64,000 bases of DNA from Rhodohalobacter sp. SW132 (lineage in GTDB: Bacteria > Bacteroidota > Rhodothermia > Balneolales > Balneolaceae): positions 1-64,000 of the forward strand of contig NZ_QUOK01000008.1 in the NCBI RefSeq assembly GCF_003390325.1. The letters run 5' to 3'. Of this stretch, positions 18,569 to 27,839 are shown piece by piece; the stretch's first letter is position 1; each line of letters begins with the position of its first letter. Under the pieces are notes generated by a model. The model saw only the letters and a list, made by a program, of their open reading frames with translations. It searched no databases and was not told the DNA's origin. The position numbers were made by a program, and so were the translations under genes.

Positions 18569-20446
18569 TCACGCATCCTTGAAGATATCTTCAATCAGGT
18601 GGCCGTATTTATCTTCAATCACTCTGCGTTTTACTTTCAGCGTAGGCGTAAGCTCACCGGTTTCTACGGTAAACTCATTCGGCAGTAATCTGAAGTCCCG
18701 GATTTTCTCGTGAGATGCCAGCTCTTTTGAAAATGAGCGGGTTTCTTTGCTGAACAGATTCACAATCGCCTCTTTGCCAAGCAGGTCATCCATATTCTCA
18801 TACGAGATGCTGTTCTGTTTTGCATAATTTTCCAGCGCTTCAAAATCGGGAACAATCAGTGCGGCCATATATGGCTGCTTTTCGCCAACGACTACAAGCT
18901 GATCGATCCATTTACTGGTTTTAAACATATCTTCAATCGGTCCCGGGTAGATATTTTTTCCACCGGCATTTACGATCATATGTTTGATTCGATCGGTGAT
19001 TTCCAGGCGCCCGTCTACGAATCGGCCGACATCACCGGTATGCAGCCAGCCATCTTCGTCGATCATCTCCTGGGTTGCTTCGTCATTTTTCCAATACCCT
19101 TTCATGGTATTTGGGCCCCGGTTCAGAATTTCACCCGGTTCAGAAGTAAGTTCTGTAGGGTAATCTTCACCGCTGATTTGTGCAATGATTTTATTGTCAT
19201 CCAGCCGCTGAATTCCAACGGTTACGCCGTTAATCACTTTTCCAACAGTTCCCATTTTTTCTTCACCATACCGGTTGCAGCACATCACGGGAGACGTTTC
19301 GGTCAGGCCATATCCTTCAATAATATTCAGTCCGGCTGACATGAAGAATGTTCCGATTTCAGCCGGCAGTGCAGCCCCCCCCGATACAAAAAAGTGAATA
19401 TTTCCACCGGTCCGATCGTGCAGTTTACTAAATACGAGTTTATCAGCTATCGCTTTTTGTATGCTGACCAAACCACGTTTACCGTGCCAGTATTTTTCGC
19501 CGACATTGAGTGCCCAGTTAAAGATGGACTGCTGAATGGCGCTGCCTTCCTCTACATTTTTTTTCACAAGGTTATAGATTTTTTCAAACAGCCGCGGAAC
19601 ACTTACCACGATGGTGGGATGGGCTTCAAGCATATTTCGGGCGACAGTATCTACACTTTCAGCGTAGTAGATTTCGGCGCCTCCGGCAATCATAGCATAG
19701 TATCCGCCAGTTCGTTCAAAGGAGTGGCAAAGCGGAAGAAAAGATAAACAACGATCGCTTTCTCCAATGGAAATCGCATCATGTGCGGCCTTTACGTTGC
19801 TTACAATATTACGCTGCGTAAGCATTGCTCCTTTCGGTTTCCCGGTTGTTCCTGATGTGTAAATCAGCGTAGCCACATCCTCCGGTTTGATATTTTTTTT
19901 GCGGGATTTCAGTTTCTCAGACTGCTGTGGTTCCGCTTTAATCCCGGCGGTGCAGATGGTATCAAAGAGTTTCACATACTCTTTTTCGATGTAATCCTGA
20001 ACTTTTGGCTCATCAAATGCAATCACCTGCTTTAAATCCTCGCAGTTGTCAAACACTTCAATCGCCTTTTTCAGCTGAATTCCGGTGGAAACAAAAAAGA
20101 TTTTTGATTCGGAGTTTTTCAAAATGTATTCGCACTGTGCCGCCGGTAACGTGGTATAAACCGATACGTTTATCGCCCCAACAGACTGAATCGCAAGGTC
20201 TACGACCGCCCATTCGTACCGGTTTTCACTCAGTATGGCAACACGGTCACCTTTTCGCACATCTTGCTGAAGCAGGTAACTTGCAACGGCCGTTACATCA
20301 TCCCGAACTTCACTCCATGTAATGGTTTTATAGGGTTCATCAGCAGAAGGCTTAAAGGCGAACGCTGTTTTGTCAGATTTTTCGTATTTTGCTACAAGAT
20401 TCTCGAAAAGTTCCGAAATGGTTTCAAATGCGACAATTGTAGGCAT
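18569..20446 (-). CDS. AMP-binding long-chain fatty-acid--CoA ligase
   Basis: A 625-aa acyl-CoA synthetase that adenylates a fatty acid and transfers it to CoA. The P-loop-like motif is IYTSGTTGKPKGAML; other ANL motifs are IEGYGLTETSP, GWLHTGDVGRF and ITDRIKHMIVNAGGKNIYPGPIE. It belongs to the FadD15-like group with the long C-terminal domain. The start chosen gives MPTIVAFETISELFENL; the open frame continues 34 codons further upstream but that stretch is unlike the family. It is divergent from the Fur gene across about 165 bases. It could supply acyl-CoA starters to the polyketide synthase; that is speculation. Confidence 0.93.
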   Translation of the reverse strand: MPTIVAFETISELFENLVAKYEKSDKTAFAFKPSADEPYKTITWSEVRDDVTAVASYLLQQDVRKGDRVAILSENRYEWAVVDLAIQSVGAINVSVYTTLPAAQCEYILKNSESKIFFVSTGIQLKKAIEVFDNCEDLKQVIAFDEPKVQDYIEKEYVKLFDTICTAGIKAEPQQSEKLKSRKKNIKPEDVATLIYTSGTTGKPKGAMLTQRNIVSNVKAAHDAISIGESDRCLSFLPLCHSFERTGGYYAMIAGGAEIYYAESVDTVARNMLEAHPTIVVSVPRLFEKIYNLVKKNVEEGSAIQQSIFNWALNVGEKYWHGKRGLVSIQKAIADKLVFSKLHDRTGGNIHFFVSGGAALPAEIGTFFMSAGLNIIEGYGLTETSPVMCCNRYGEEKMGTVGKVINGVTVGIQRLDDNKIIAQISGEDYPTELTSEPGEILNRGPNTMKGYWKNDEATQEMIDEDGWLHTGDVGRFVDGRLEITDRIKHMIVNAGGKNIYPGPIEDMFKTSKWIDQLVVVGEKQPYMAALIVPDFEALENYAKQNSISYENMDDLLGKEAIVNLFSKETRSFSKELASHEKIRDFRLLPNEFTVETGELTPTLKVKRRVIEDKYGHLIEDIFKDA

Positions 20447-20611
20447 GATGATCGGTGATCTTTGTTTATATGTATGGTAGATATAGTGTAAGATAAAAGA
20501 TCTGATTAATTTTAATAGACCTAAAATCCGATTTTCAGAATATACCACAGACTACATAAGATCGTTTGAAAACCTTTCGTTCAACTGAACCACCTGTTAA
20601 CAACTTTTATC

Positions 20612-21121
20612 ATGGCACACCCGGCACACGAGGAGACAATTCAACTTGTTAAAGAGATTTTCCGAACCTATTTGAAAGAACGGAATCAACGACAGACTCC
20701 GGAACGATTTATGGTTTTGGAAGAGATTTACCGTTCTGAAGGGCATTTTGACGCCGATGACATTTTCTTCAACATGAAGCAGACCGGCACACGGGTATCA
20801 CGGGCAACCGTTTACAATACTCTGGATCTTTTGATCGAATGCGGGTTGGTTCAGCGTCAGCAGTTTGGTAAAAATCAGTATTACTATGAGCGATCATACG
20901 CATACCAGCAGCATGACCATATGATTTGTAAAGAGTGCGGCGTAGTGATTGAGTTTTGTGACCCCAGAATCCTGGAAATCCAGAAAATGATGGAAAAGAT
21001 TTACGATTTCAACATTGAAGCGCATTCACTGCATCTGTTCGGAACCTGCAATAATACAGAAGAGTGTAACCGGCGAAAAGAGACCGGGGATAAAATTAAG
21101 AGCCTGACTCCGCAGGAGTAA
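20612..21121 (+). CDS. Fur-family metal-responsive transcriptional regulator
   Basis: A 169-aa winged-helix repressor. The DNA-binding half has RQTPERFMVLEEIYRSEGHFDADDIFFNM and SRATVYNTLDLLIECGLV; the metal/dimer half has HDHMICKECG (with the HxH and CxxC ligands) and a C-terminal second pair within FGTCNNTEEC. Four Cys in two pairs fit the structural zinc site. Whether it senses Fe, Zn or peroxide cannot be decided; the AYQQHDHMIC spacing is Fur-like. It has its own start region opposite the acyl-CoA ligase; no Fur box was recognised with confidence. Confidence 0.92.
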   Translation: MAHPAHEETIQLVKEIFRTYLKERNQRQTPERFMVLEEIYRSEGHFDADDIFFNMKQTGTRVSRATVYNTLDLLIECGLVQRQQFGKNQYYYERSYAYQQHDHMICKECGVVIEFCDPRILEIQKMMEKIYDFNIEAHSLHLFGTCNNTEECNRRKETGDKIKSLTPQE

Positions 21122-21149
21122 GTTCAGCTACTTGCTATAACCGGTTTCC

Positions 21150-22034
21150 TTAACTGCTGATTGTAGTGTCCTTAATAAATTTACGGGCTGCCCATCGGCT
21201 CCCCCACCATCCCATCGCCATAGCGAGAATCATCACGCCGCCAATCAGGTAATACCATCGCCCGAACGGCCAGGTGAGTATCCCAAGCTGCGACAAATAA
21301 GTGGGTACTATCCATTCAAATAACAGGTAAATCACAAAAGAAGCGGCGGTTCCTGCAATGATTCCCTGCAGAATTCCTTCGACCAAAAACGGTCGGCGGA
21401 TAAATCCATTGGTGGCACCTACCAGTTTCATCGCTCGTATAAGATCGCGTTTCGCGTAGATCGTGAGCCGGATGGTGTTAAACACAAGAATCATCGCAAT
21501 AAAAAGAATAAACATCCCTATAGCTGCACCCCCAATCGCAAGCTGATCCGTTCGGGCTTCGAGCAATTCCAGCAGGGCCAGGTTAAACTGAACTTCATCC
21601 ACACCGTGATATTGTTCCACAACCTGAACCAGTGAATCCACCTGTGCCACGGTAGCATCATCCGAAATCTTCAGCCTGAAGGAAGCCGGTAAAAAGTTCA
21701 GGCTTGCTAACGCTTCACCTCCCATCCCAAATTCCTGCTGAAAAATCATGGATGCGCTGTCTCTTGAAATATAATTCAGTTCTTCAACAAACGGCTCATT
21801 TTGTATGCTCTGCTGAAGTTCATTTGTGGTTTGTGTATCGATGTTTTGCAAGAACACCTCAATCTCAACCTGCTGCCTCAGCAATTGAGCAACTTCGTAG
21901 GCGTTAAACCCGATTCGGGTGAGCACACCTATCAAAAGGACTGCAAGAAACAGTGAAAATATAGATGTGAATGCGGCCAGCCTGGCTCGTGATAACCCGG
22001 CCACACCTTCTTTAATTAAATATGATAGACTCAT
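21150..22034 (-). CDS. ftsX: cell division protein FtsX
   Basis: A 294-aa FtsX with one N-terminal TM helix (about 20-42), an extracytoplasmic domain (about 43-165, with QVEIEVFLQN and SASMIFQQEFG), and three further helices ending in GWWGSRWAARKFI. With FtsE it forms an ABC-type complex that activates septal peptidoglycan hydrolysis. FtsE is not adjacent, unlike in E. coli, which is usual for this phylum. The gene follows an outer-membrane barrel gene by 9 bases and cinA before that, all on the minus strand. Confidence 0.92.
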   Translation of the reverse strand: MSLSYLIKEGVAGLSRARLAAFTSIFSLFLAVLLIGVLTRIGFNAYEVAQLLRQQVEIEVFLQNIDTQTTNELQQSIQNEPFVEELNYISRDSASMIFQQEFGMGGEALASLNFLPASFRLKISDDATVAQVDSLVQVVEQYHGVDEVQFNLALLELLEARTDQLAIGGAAIGMFILFIAMILVFNTIRLTIYAKRDLIRAMKLVGATNGFIRRPFLVEGILQGIIAGTAASFVIYLLFEWIVPTYLSQLGILTWPFGRWYYLIGGVMILAMAMGWWGSRWAARKFIKDTTISS

Positions 22035-22043
22035 GTTCAGTTC

Positions 22044-24032
22044 TTAATTCGTAAATAAAACTCGTAATGAAAATATAAATCGCTGTTCCGGCATCGGGTA
22101 TCCTACGGTTTCAAAGTATCCGGGCTGAACGACGCGATCAAATATATTCTCCCAGCGCAATAGCACCATCAGCCACCGCACACGGGCAGATACATCAATA
22201 TCCACACGGCTGAACGGCACGTTATAAAATTCATGTGTGCCGTGCTGCCACCGGTTGAGCGGCGTGATATACTCAGCAGTTCTCACAAAATTCGGGGAAT
22301 ACATTCCTGAAATGCCCGCTTTGACAAACGTAGCGCGATCAAACAGATAGTTTTTCCAGTAAAAATTTCCTTTTAGCCACACTCTGTCGCCGGAATTCTG
22401 AAGGCCAAAGTTAACCGGATTTTCCGAAACAGATGATTCAAATGTTTTATAGGTGGCCGAAACCATCCCTTCAAAAAGTGTAGACTCCAGTTCCAGCCAT
22501 CCTGTTCCCGAAAGTGTTGTAAATGGATCGATATTCACAAATTCACCATCTTCTCCGTTTTGTGTAAGCCGATCCACAAACACGCCCTGTTCCGTCTGCC
22601 TGTAATCCGCACGGCCGCCTGCCCGAAAATATCGTCCGAGTCCTATTTTTGCTTCTGAACCTGCTGTGACCGACCTCTCATTCAGCAGATCCGGATTCCC
22701 TGAAAACTGGTTTGATTGCCAGTAAAGGGCCTGAAGATCCGGCGAACGGTCAGAATATCCGCCAAAAAATGATATTTCAAAAACCTGGCTGAAGCTCCAG
22801 TTCGCACGCCCACCACTGTACAGATCATATCGTGAATCGTTTCTTACATCTCCCCCGCCCTGAAGGTAGAACGAAAGGCCACCAATGGTTAACAGGTTTG
22901 CATCCAGATCCCCGCGCATACCGAACCATCGGTTTTCCATAAGCTGCTCTGTTCGGTTTTCCAGCATATATGGCCGGGCTGTGGCGGTAAAATTCGCCCG
23001 CTCATTTCCGATACGGTGACGGGCAAAAAGTTCAACATTTCTGAAATTCGTTGCACTGGTATCTGTGGCAAATTCAATTGTTCTTTCACTGGATTGATAG
23101 TGAAGCCCAAACTGGCTTTGCACGATACTTTGTGCATCATCCCGGTGGTGCAGCTGAACGTAGATATCTTTTGACCCTTCGATGGATTCGGCCCCGCCCC
23201 GGTTTGGAGTTTCAATAAATGGATTGAATGTAAAGAGTGATGGGTCCTGCAGCTGGTACCCAAACGACTGCTCCTGATCCATAGAATTGTTGATATAACC
23301 CAACCGCAACAGCCACTGCTCACTCAGCTGATGATACCCTTTAAACACAATCTGGTTTCCCTCAACACTACTCCGGTTATAACCGATACCATCGCGCCGG
23401 TCCCAATAGGAAAGCTCAAGATTTGTTTCCTGGTTGATGTTATGCGTTGCCGAAAATTCGAGATTCCTGTAGCCGTAGCTGCTCTCATCAAAGTTCAGAT
23501 ACGTTCTTGGCTGCACCAGGTAGTGATCCCGCAAGCGGATGGATGTTCTGTAAAGCGGCCCGTAATCTGATTCGCTCATGGAGATGACCTTATGAGTCGG
23601 TACACGGCTCCAGTTTACTGCACCTGTGAGCGGATCATTGATTCTCATTCCGTTCAGTTCAGATTCAAAATGGCGGTTCTCGTAGGCGTGATGATCAATA
23701 CCATCCATCCGCCATAGTGTACCTGTACGGTAGGTGATCGTGCCCGGCCTCCTTGAATAGTGCTGCGTGAGGCTCAGCATATTCATCCACCGGAGAGTGC
23801 TGTCGGTCACTTCGATAGAAAATCCCGCACGATTTTCGTAGTTCCATACATGAACGGGAATAATCACTTCCGGCTCTTCTGTTTCTTCCGGCTCCTCATC
23901 AGGCAGCCCGTTCTGGATCACGGTATCGGGATCAATCGTTTCGAGGATCAGGGTATCCGGCAAAACCGGCGGCGGCAGAGTATCCTGGAAAACAGCAGAA
24001 AATGCTACTATGTGAAGAAGAAAGTAGATCAA
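22044..24032 (-). CDS. outer-membrane beta-barrel, TonB-dependent-receptor-like
   Basis: A 662-aa exported protein. A signal peptide (LLHIVAFSAVF) is followed by an acidic, proline-rich stretch (residues 17-55), then a plug-like region containing NGMRINDPLTGAVNWSRVP, and about 500 residues of alternating beta-strand sequence ending in RFIFSLRVLFTN. This resembles a TonB-dependent receptor that lacks the carboxypeptidase-like N-domain; I see no clear TonB box. The start is TTG and overlaps the cinA stop as TTGA. Placement between cinA and ftsX may be only operon packing. The substrate is unknown. Confidence 0.78.
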   Translation of the reverse strand: MIYFLLHIVAFSAVFQDTLPPPVLPDTLILETIDPDTVIQNGLPDEEPEETEEPEVIIPVHVWNYENRAGFSIEVTDSTLRWMNMLSLTQHYSRRPGTITYRTGTLWRMDGIDHHAYENRHFESELNGMRINDPLTGAVNWSRVPTHKVISMSESDYGPLYRTSIRLRDHYLVQPRTYLNFDESSYGYRNLEFSATHNINQETNLELSYWDRRDGIGYNRSSVEGNQIVFKGYHQLSEQWLLRLGYINNSMDQEQSFGYQLQDPSLFTFNPFIETPNRGGAESIEGSKDIYVQLHHRDDAQSIVQSQFGLHYQSSERTIEFATDTSATNFRNVELFARHRIGNERANFTATARPYMLENRTEQLMENRWFGMRGDLDANLLTIGGLSFYLQGGGDVRNDSRYDLYSGGRANWSFSQVFEISFFGGYSDRSPDLQALYWQSNQFSGNPDLLNERSVTAGSEAKIGLGRYFRAGGRADYRQTEQGVFVDRLTQNGEDGEFVNIDPFTTLSGTGWLELESTLFEGMVSATYKTFESSVSENPVNFGLQNSGDRVWLKGNFYWKNYLFDRATFVKAGISGMYSPNFVRTAEYITPLNRWQHGTHEFYNVPFSRVDIDVSARVRWLMVLLRWENIFDRVVQPGYFETVGYPMPEQRFIFSLRVLFTN

Positions 24033-25318
24033 GGAGTTACCGGAATAAGATTATACGGTAGGGTTTCAATGGAGAGCAGTCTTCGACGGACGGTTTCGAG
24101 AACAACCGCTGCGGTTCTCTGTTTGTTGATCTCCCGATCATCCGTAAAACTTCCCTTAAGCGCAAAATGATCGCCATCCAGCCAAAAACCCATCCATACT
24201 GTTCCAACCGGTTTTTCAGCCGTTCCACCACCCGGCCCGGCTACACCCGTGGTGGATACGCCAATTGAGGCGCCCGTTCGTTCAGCTACGCCTTTCGCCA
24301 TCTGAAGGGCAACTTCAGCACTCACAGCCCCAACTCTGTCCAGATCACTCTTTTTAACTCCAAGCATGTTTATTTTTAATCGGTTTGAATACGCGATCAC
24401 CCCGCCGGCCATATATCGGCTGCAGCCGGGAATATTTGTGATTTCATCAGAAAGCCGTCCGCCGGTACAACTTTCCGCAACTGAAATTGTAAGATTTCGT
24501 TTTGCGAGAATTTGACCGACAACAGACGCCAGATCGCACTCCCGCCCTTCACCATAAATCATATCCCCGGCTCGTTCCAGGATTCTTTCTCTGAACTTCA
24601 ACAGTTCAGATTCTGATGTTTCAGGTTTCGATCCGGTATACTCAACCCGAACTTTCACGCCGCCTGCACCTGGCAGAAACGCTACATCAAGCCCGTTATT
24701 GAAATATTCTGTCAGATCGCCGATCAGGTCATCGCTTAAGGTACTTTCCGGTACGCCGGCCGTATGAAAATATTGCATGGTGAGTTTCACGCGCTCCGGA
24801 AACTGATTATCAAGCCTGGGCCTCACTTCATTTTCAAGCAGGTACTTCATCTCGTGAGGAACTCCGGGCAGCACGGCCAGACAGCTGCCGTTTTCTTTCA
24901 GCCAAAGGCCCGGAGCGGTCCCTTTTTTATTGAACAGTACGTTCGCGTTTTCAGGTACAAGAGCCTGGTCAGCATTTGAATGGCTGAATTTCAATCCCCT
25001 CAACTCAAAAATTTTCTTGATATGGTTCAGCACATTTTGATCCGTAACCAGGGACACACCAAAATAATCCGTGACTACTTTTTTTGTGATATCATCGTGC
25101 GTGGGGCCAAGTCCGCCCGTAGTTATTACAAGATCTGCACTCTTCATACTCTCACGGAGCTGTTCGTCGAGCAGACTGTAATCATCGGGCAGGGTAATAA
25201 CCTGCTCAACATCGAACCCTTCGCCGTGAAGGAATTTTCCAATCCACGAAGCATTTGTATTGATGGTATCGCCAATCAGAAGCTCGTTGCCTATAGAAAT
25301 GATATGTGCTTTATTCAT
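24029..25318 (-). CDS. cinA: CinA: competence/damage-inducible protein with NMN deamidase domain
   Basis: A 429-aa two-domain CinA. The N-terminal MoaB/MogA-like domain (about 1-170) starts AHIISIGNELLIGDTINTNASW and has ITTGGLGPTHDDIT; the C-terminal domain (about 260-425) has VAESCTGGRLSDEIT and STTGVAGPGGGT, the NMN/pyridine-nucleotide deamidase signature. The start was placed at MNKAHII; an in-frame ATG 11 codons upstream is less family-like. It is the first gene of a cinA-barrel-ftsX unit and is divergent from pgsA. Confidence 0.95.
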   Translation of the reverse strand: MNKAHIISIGNELLIGDTINTNASWIGKFLHGEGFDVEQVITLPDDYSLLDEQLRESMKSADLVITTGGLGPTHDDITKKVVTDYFGVSLVTDQNVLNHIKKIFELRGLKFSHSNADQALVPENANVLFNKKGTAPGLWLKENGSCLAVLPGVPHEMKYLLENEVRPRLDNQFPERVKLTMQYFHTAGVPESTLSDDLIGDLTEYFNNGLDVAFLPGAGGVKVRVEYTGSKPETSESELLKFRERILERAGDMIYGEGRECDLASVVGQILAKRNLTISVAESCTGGRLSDEITNIPGCSRYMAGGVIAYSNRLKINMLGVKKSDLDRVGAVSAEVALQMAKGVAERTGASIGVSTTGVAGPGGGTAEKPVGTVWMGFWLDGDHFALKGSFTDDREINKQRTAAVVLETVRRRLLSIETLPYNLIPVTP

Positions 25319-25409
25319 GATGTTGAAAATAGCAGTTTGCGAAACGATCATGAAATTTGTTCTGAAATTCTTCCTTACAACTTAATCCGTACACCATTAC
25401 CTTTAAGGC

Positions 25410-25994
25410 GTGGAAAAATTACCAAACATATTAAGTTCATTGCGATTGATTCTCGCACCGATCTTCCTTTTGCTGTTTATTCAGGATGATCTGTGGCTGC
25501 GTGGAATCAGTCTTGTTGTATACACTATAGCCGCCTTAACTGATTATTTTGATGGATATTACGCCAGGCGATATGAGGTAGAAAGTGATTTCGGGGTATT
25601 CCTCGACCCGCTTGCCGATAAGGTACTCACTTTTGCGGCATTTGTCTGCCTCCCATTTCTCGATCCCTCTCAATTTCCCTGGTGGGCCATTGGTGTAATC
25701 GTATTTCGTGATATTGCCATCACAATGCTGCGCGTTTACAGCGACAGAAAAGGCATCATGATGGAAACCCGAAAAACAGCCAAAGCCAAGACCGCTATCC
25801 AGATGGGGTATCTTTATGTTGCCCTCCTTCTTGGATTTTTACTGCTTATTCCGGGTACCACGCACGAAATTGTTCAAACTATTTACGGCACCAACATCAT
25901 GTACTGGGGGATGATGGTAGTTGTAGCGATTACGGTTTACTCAGGAGTGGAATATCTGTATGTCAACCGAAAGCTTTTTTCTGACAGCAAATGA
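25410..25994 (+). CDS. pgsA: CDP-diacylglycerol--glycerol-3-phosphate 3-phosphatidyltransferase
   Basis: A 194-aa inner-membrane enzyme that makes phosphatidylglycerophosphate. The full CDP-alcohol phosphotransferase motif is visible as DYFDGYYARR...G...DPLADK, that is D-x2-DG-x2-AR-x8-G-x3-D-x3-D (about residues 43-70). Several hydrophobic helices follow. The start is GTG. The last bases overlap the next gene as ATGA, and that gene encodes the following enzyme of the same pathway, which strengthens the call over other CDP-alcohol transferases. Confidence 0.95.
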   Translation: MEKLPNILSSLRLILAPIFLLLFIQDDLWLRGISLVVYTIAALTDYFDGYYARRYEVESDFGVFLDPLADKVLTFAAFVCLPFLDPSQFPWWAIGVIVFRDIAITMLRVYSDRKGIMMETRKTAKAKTAIQMGYLYVALLLGFLLLIPGTTHEIVQTIYGTNIMYWGMMVVVAITVYSGVEYLYVNRKLFSDSK

Positions 25995-26482
25995 CCCTGT
26001 CAAATACACGTACATCTTTTTTGCTGCTGGTCGGTACACTTTTTGGCGCCGGATACCTGCCCAAAGCGCCCGGAACCTGGGGCAGCCTGCTTTTTCTGCC
26101 CTTTATCTATGCCTCGTACCTGCTTGGCGGATACATCGGTTTGATACTGCTCACGATCGTCGCTTCAATGTTATCCCTTATCTCAGCACCTGCCGCCATT
26201 AAATTGTTAGGACCTGATCCCGGGGAGTTTGTGATGGATGAGTGTGCGGGCCAGGCTCTTGTTTTTGCACTCTACCTGCCATTGTTCGGCGTTGAGCTTA
26301 ATATACTCCACCTGCTGGGTGGCTTTGTCCTTTTCAGGCTGTTTGATATTACCAAACCGTTAGGGATAAAGGCGGTGGAGAAATTCCGCGGAAAATATGG
26401 TATATTGTATGATGATTTGCTTGCAGGGTTTTATGCATCGCTTAGCCTGACAGCTATTATGTATATCAGTACACTATTTTAA
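25991..26482 (+). CDS. pgpA: phosphatidylglycerophosphatase A
   Basis: A 163-aa membrane enzyme that dephosphorylates phosphatidylglycerophosphate to phosphatidylglycerol. The N-terminal LFGAGYLPKAPGTWGSL, the acidic motif EFVMDECAGQALVF and the C-terminal FRLFDITKPLGIK...YGILYDDLLAG match PgpA. Four hydrophobic segments are seen. It is coupled to pgsA by an ATGA overlap, so the two consecutive steps of phosphatidylglycerol synthesis are made together. Confidence 0.95.
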   Translation: MTLSNTRTSFLLLVGTLFGAGYLPKAPGTWGSLLFLPFIYASYLLGGYIGLILLTIVASMLSLISAPAAIKLLGPDPGEFVMDECAGQALVFALYLPLFGVELNILHLLGGFVLFRLFDITKPLGIKAVEKFRGKYGILYDDLLAGFYASLSLTAIMYISTLF

Positions 26483-26573
26483 TACAACGGCTTTCCAAAA
26501 AAATGAAATGGATAACGTTGCTGCAAGAGACATCATGTGAAGAAAGAAATTACCATTTCGGAATACCCATTTT

Positions 26574-27239
26574 ATGATTACCACAGATAAAACACCCATC
26601 ATTGTAGATAAAAAATTTTCCCGGGAGATTGCAAAATCTCTCCTGGATATTGATGCCGTTCTGCTCAGACCAAATGACCCGTTTACCTGGTCATCGGGCT
26701 GGAACTCTCCAATTTATTGCGACAACCGGCTCACACTCAGATATCCTGAAGTTCGAAAAAAAATCGCGTCTGCCTTCATTTCCATCATCAGGGATGAACT
26801 TGAAACGCCGGATGTCATCACCGGAACTGCAACAGCAGGCATTCCCCATGCCGCATGGGTGGCCGGCAGCATGAACTTACCAATGGCATATGTACGTGCA
26901 AAAGCAAAAGCATACGGCCTTGGCAACCAGATTGAAGGCGGTGTTGACAAAGGACAAACTACCGTCATTATTGAAGATTTGATTTCCACCGGCGGATCCG
27001 CCATATCCGTTGTTGATGCACTCAACTTTATCGGCGCAAATATCGCAGCAGTACTTGCTATTTTCTCCTATGGATTCGACAAGGCCAATCAGCGATTTTC
27101 AAAGCATAACATCCCGGTTTATACGCTCACCGATTATGCTACGTTGATTGACGTAGCTCTTGAAGAAGGCAAAGTGAAAGAGAGCGATATTGATCTTTTA
27201 AACCGATGGCGTGCCAATCCCGAAAAATGGCCAAATTAA
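26574..27239 (+). CDS. pyrE: orotate phosphoribosyltransferase
   Basis: A 221-aa enzyme of pyrimidine synthesis that joins orotate and PRPP to form OMP. The PRPP-binding loop is TVIIEDLISTGGSAISVV (about residues 124-141), the flexible-loop lysine region is AYVRAKAKAYGLGNQIEG, and FTWSSGWNSPIYCDNR near residue 37 is the N-terminal OPRT signature. Length is normal. The final codons overlap the next gene by 13 bases. The pyrD of the same pathway lies 25 kb away on the same strand. Confidence 0.95.
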   Translation: MITTDKTPIIVDKKFSREIAKSLLDIDAVLLRPNDPFTWSSGWNSPIYCDNRLTLRYPEVRKKIASAFISIIRDELETPDVITGTATAGIPHAAWVAGSMNLPMAYVRAKAKAYGLGNQIEGGVDKGQTTVIIEDLISTGGSAISVVDALNFIGANIAAVLAIFSYGFDKANQRFSKHNIPVYTLTDYATLIDVALEEGKVKESDIDLLNRWRANPEKWPN

Positions 27240-27715
27240 ACAAAAACGATTCTGCATTATCATTCGCTGCTGCCGTAACGGCAATGAGCATTGCCACCGG
27301 TAAACGCCTGATGCGCAACTTTCAGTACTATCGCCAATCTTCGGATGCGGTAGTTACACGCCCGGAGTGCCTGGAAATCCTGAAACAGATTCGGATGAAC
27401 CTTTTCGGACTGCAGAATTTATATCTAAACAGTTCGGACGAAAAACAGCATCACACGAGCTCCTCGTTTAAAGTAATGCTCGCCAAACAGGTACAGGATG
27501 GCTTTGAAGATCTGCATAGAAAAATTCTTTTTTATGATGCAGATGATATCTCAGAATTTATTCCGCTGATCGATAGAAACCGTTCTTTTTGGAAAGATTC
27601 AACCGAACCTGAGTTTTATGACGAGAATCTCCCCCGTAAAATTGACAGGCAGCTGGTTTCTGATTTTCCCGTATTGAAAAAGAATATCATGGCACTGCCC
27701 GCACGAAGTACTTAA
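27227..27715 (+). CDS. hypothetical protein following pyrE
   Basis: 162 aa from the ATG that lies inside the pyrE 3' end (MAKLNKND). The sequence is mostly helical and charged with no signal peptide; an alanine-rich N-terminal stretch (ALSFAAAVTAMSIATG) is followed by RQSSDAVVTRPECLEILKQIRMNLFGLQ. I do not recognise a family. The 13-base overlap with pyrE argues for coupled translation, so it may be a genuine operon partner. It ends 3 bases before a perfect palindrome. Confidence 0.62.
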   Translation: MAKLNKNDSALSFAAAVTAMSIATGKRLMRNFQYYRQSSDAVVTRPECLEILKQIRMNLFGLQNLYLNSSDEKQHHTSSSFKVMLAKQVQDGFEDLHRKILFYDADDISEFIPLIDRNRSFWKDSTEPEFYDENLPRKIDRQLVSDFPVLKKNIMALPARST

Positions 27716-27732
27716 TATGATGTAACATCATA
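27716..27732. repeat. perfect 8-base-arm palindrome after the pyrE operon
   Basis: TATGATGT-A-ACATCATA directly follows the stop codon of the preceding gene. The arms are perfect and the centre is one base. There is no T-run after it (CAATAAAATAACGG), so it is a weak terminator candidate or a protein-binding site; nothing in the sequence decides this. Confidence 0.4.
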
Positions 27733-27839
27733 CAATAAAATAACGGATAGGTATTGCAACCAAATGCCGGTTACTACGGTTCTTCAGATACAATGAAGAA
27801 TCAATTGCAACATCACAAATTCTCACACACCACCCTGAA

